A stretch of 6,148 nucleotides of DNA from an uncultured Campylobacter sp. (lineage in GTDB: Bacteria; Campylobacterota; Campylobacteria; Campylobacterales; Campylobacteraceae). The stretch is taken from contig NZ_CAMYFP010000024.1 in assembly GCF_947255105.1 (NCBI RefSeq), positions 1-6,148 on the forward strand, written 5' to 3'. The translations under genes were made by a program, and so were the position numbers. Shown one piece after another: positions 4,787-6,148 of this stretch (position 1 is the stretch's first letter; the number at the start of each line of letters is the position of its first letter). The notes beneath the pieces are model-generated. The model did not search any database. It was not told the origin of the DNA and worked only from the letters and a program-made list of their open reading frames with translations.

Positions 4787-6001
4787 ATGAAAAAAATAGT
4801 AGCTTTTTTGCTTATTTTTGCTGTTGGGCTTTGTGCCGAAGTTGTGACCAAGACTACAACGCAGAGTGCAGATGGCACAGGTAGCGGCTCTACAAGAGAA
4901 GAGGCTGTAAATAATGCCATAATTGAGGCTCTTGGAAAGATAGGTGGCGTAAAGATAGATAGCAACAAGCTCTTTGTGACAAACTCAGTTGCAAGTAGCG
5001 ATGGAAATTTTATAAAAGATAGCTACTCATCAGGCATTAGCCGCGCTACAAATGGCAAGATAGATGGCTTTGATATAGTTGGCGTAAGAGAGGTTGGCGG
5101 CGGTTATGAGGCCGATGTTACAATCAAAAAAATCACAACATCGAAAAAATACAAAGCTCCAGGACTTGATCCAAACAACCGAAGAAAGATGGCGATTTTG
5201 CCAGTTTTTGTCTCACAAAATAGCTATGAGTTTTTAGGCGGATTTATGGGCTCAGCCTATATTGCCGAGCCTCTTACTCAAGCTATCATCAACCAAATGA
5301 CACAAACTAGAAAATTTACAATCTTAGATAGGGCAAACAACTCTCAAATTTACGCAGTTGAAGAGGCTATTATAAAGTCTAAAAGTGCTAAAAAAGATGA
5401 GATTTTAAAACTTGGCAATGTTTTGGGGGCTGACTATCTATATGTTGTAAATGTGAGTGATTTTAGCGTTTTAAAAGACAGCGCGTCACTAACTAACAAA
5501 AATGCAAGCAGACTAAAAGCTACGATTGATTATCAAATAGTCACAATGGCAACTAGACAGATCAAGTTTTCAAAGACAAAAAATTTCAACTTTAACGTAA
5601 AAGGCTCATCAAATGGCGAGATTTTATCAAATTTAAGCAACAAAATCGCACAGAGCCTAACAGAGGATATCATCGACAATATATTTCCATTAAAAATTGC
5701 CGATCTTGTTAATGGCGAAGTTGTGCTCTCTCAAAGTTTAAGTGTTGGCGATGTTTATGAGGTCTTTTCACTTGGGAAAAAAGTTAGCGACAGCTACACA
5801 AAAGAGAGTGTTGGAAGAGTTGAAAATCTTGTGGGCAAAATAAAAATCATCCGCCAAACTCCAAAAATGTCCTACGGGCAAATCATTGAAGGAAGCGCTA
5901 AAAAAGGCGATATCTGCAGGAAAGTAGGTTTTGGTGGAGGTGAAGGCAAAGATACAGCTGTCAAAGTGGAACCAGGCGGAGGGGTCGTCTTGCCATTTTG
6001 A
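4787..6001 (+). CDS. CsgG/FlgT-like exported protein
   Basis: A 404-residue exported protein with signal peptide MKKIVAFLLIFAVGLCA|E. Cys16 is not in a usable lipobox, so a soluble periplasmic or non-lipidated protein is predicted. There are three parts. Residues 18-115 have 'GSGSTREEAVNNAIIEALGK' and a beta-rich 'GGGYEADVTI' end, like the FlgT N-domain. Residues 132-300 form a CsgG/TolB-N/FlgT-middle alpha/beta domain, with 'KMAILPV', 'PLTQAIINQMTQTRKFTILD' and 'GNVLGADYLYV'. Residues 301-380 match the FlgT C-domain pattern, with 'NGEVVLSQSLSVGDVYEVFS', 'ENLVGKIKI' and 'AKKGDICRK'. The final 24 residues are Gly-rich. FlgT builds the H-ring around the Vibrio flagellar motor, and CsgG forms the curli export pore. 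No flagellar or curli gene is in view, so neither role is assigned. It is the last gene of the operon, with a 9-nt gap and a stop/RBS overlap. Confidence 0.75.
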   Translation: MKKIVAFLLIFAVGLCAEVVTKTTTQSADGTGSGSTREEAVNNAIIEALGKIGGVKIDSNKLFVTNSVASSDGNFIKDSYSSGISRATNGKIDGFDIVGVREVGGGYEADVTIKKITTSKKYKAPGLDPNNRRKMAILPVFVSQNSYEFLGGFMGSAYIAEPLTQAIINQMTQTRKFTILDRANNSQIYAVEEAIIKSKSAKKDEILKLGNVLGADYLYVVNVSDFSVLKDSASLTNKNASRLKATIDYQIVTMATRQIKFSKTKNFNFNVKGSSNGEILSNLSNKIAQSLTEDIIDNIFPLKIADLVNGEVVLSQSLSVGDVYEVFSLGKKVSDSYTKESVGRVENLVGKIKIIRQTPKMSYGQIIEGSAKKGDICRKVGFGGGEGKDTAVKVEPGGGVVLPF

Positions 6002-6032
6002 GCTTTGAGCTATTTGAAATTTAAGACAAATT

Positions 6033-6060
6033 GCGGAGTTGGCAATATTGCTAGCTCTGC
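6033..6060 (+). terminator. 12-bp hairpin at the operon end, candidate terminator or attenuator
   Basis: GCGGAGTTGGCA (6033-6044) pairs with TGCTAGCTCTGC (6049-6060) around an ATAT loop. Nine pairs are Watson-Crick and three are G-U. Because the G-U pairs become A-C mismatches on the other strand, the hairpin is specific to + strand RNA, as expected at the end of this operon. It is GC-richer than its surroundings, but the tail (TAAAATAAATTT) is not a proper U-run, so termination efficiency is uncertain. Confidence 0.45.
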
Positions 6061-6088
6061 TAAAATAAATTTAAATCAAAATAGGGAG
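6058..6088 (+). promoter_or_regulatory. Extended -10 promoter and RBS of the downstream gene
   Basis: TGCTAAAAT at 6058-6066 is an extended -10 element (TGn then TAAAAT at 6061-6066). A start near 6073 would give a leader of about 20 nt containing AGGGAG (6083-6088), 5 nt before the ATG at 6094. The TG of the promoter lies in the right arm of the hairpin, so the end of one unit and the start of the next are superimposed. Confidence 0.55.
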
Positions 6089-6093
6089 CAAAA

Positions 6094-6148
6094 ATGAAAG
6101 CTTTAATACAAAATTTAAAAACCAATGGCTTTGAAGTTTTGCAGGCAA
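6094..6148 (+). CDS. N-terminus of an unidentified protein (cut by window end)
   Basis: Eighteen codons are visible, reading 'MKALIQNLKTNGFEVLQA'. The start has a good RBS (AGGGAG) and its own extended -10 promoter, and there is no signal peptide, so a cytosolic protein is expected. The opening pattern 'LxxNLKxNGFEV' is like the beginning of LUD-domain (DUF162, lactate-utilisation LutC-type) proteins, where a helix leads into a strand. Eighteen residues are too few to rely on, so this is only a guess. Confidence 0.55.
   Translation, partial: MKALIQNLKTNGFEVLQA

Noticed and set aside
3742..4968. Minus-strand frames at 3742-3942 and 4774-4968
   Set aside because: They lie opposite well-supported + strand genes. 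The second even crosses the junction between two operon genes, and neither shows a start signal or domain.
4787..6001. Curli secretion pore (csgG proper)
   Set aside because: No lipobox is present, extra FlgT-like N- and C-domains are present, and there are no csgA, B, E or F partners in the window.
971..6001. C-terminal Phe of three operon proteins as an outer-membrane beta-barrel signal
   Set aside because: The first, fourth and fifth products end in Phe, but the first two are helical or alpha/beta without barrel-like alternating strands, and the alternating hydrophobic and aromatic pattern before the Phe is lacking. Coincidence is likelier.

Overview
The window looks like a chromosomal segment of a Campylobacter-type epsilonproteobacterium (Campylobacterota). 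The support is AT-rich DNA, many TTTAAATTTC/GAAATTTAAA words between genes, an apparent sigma70 promoter with a good -10 box and only T-rich sequence at -35, and Lys/Asn/Ile-rich proteins with short 'MKK...' export signals. The species cannot be fixed from the sequence alone. All supported genes are on the + strand.

Layout: (1) 3-176 is the 3' end of a ComEA-like helix-hairpin-helix DNA-binding protein. (2) 177-598 has no gene but is packed with short direct and inverted repeats, including a 16-bp stem with one bulge, a perfect 13-bp stem and a 16-bp direct repeat. (3) 599-869 holds two overlapping short frames that read best as one small unknown gene broken by a +1 frameshift, possibly in an A5 run. 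(4) 946-6001 is a promoter followed by five tightly packed genes. (5) 6002-6093 carries a 12-bp hairpin overlapping an extended -10 promoter. (6) 6094 to the window end is the first 18 codons of another gene.

The five-gene operon is the main content. Every product has an export signal. Three are predicted outer-membrane lipoproteins: a COG3014-type TPR-like lipoprotein, a YcfL/DUF1425-type protein, and an LpoB-type protein. Two are secreted non-lipoproteins: a 451-residue protein that resembles the family I know as DUF6844, and a 404-residue protein with a FlgT-like N-domain, a CsgG/FlgT-like middle domain and a FlgT-like C-domain. Three of the four junctions have exactly 9 nt between stop and start, with the stop codon running into the Shine-Dalgarno sequence, so coordinated translation is likely.

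E. coli has ycfL next to lpoB, where LpoB activates the synthase PBP1B. Here that pair sits inside a larger set that includes a FlgT/CsgG-like protein. The LpoB-type protein has a short linker that looks unable to span the periplasm as E. coli LpoB does. I infer an outer-membrane or periplasmic assembly of unknown function, possibly a ring- or collar-like complex; this is not demonstrated by the sequence.
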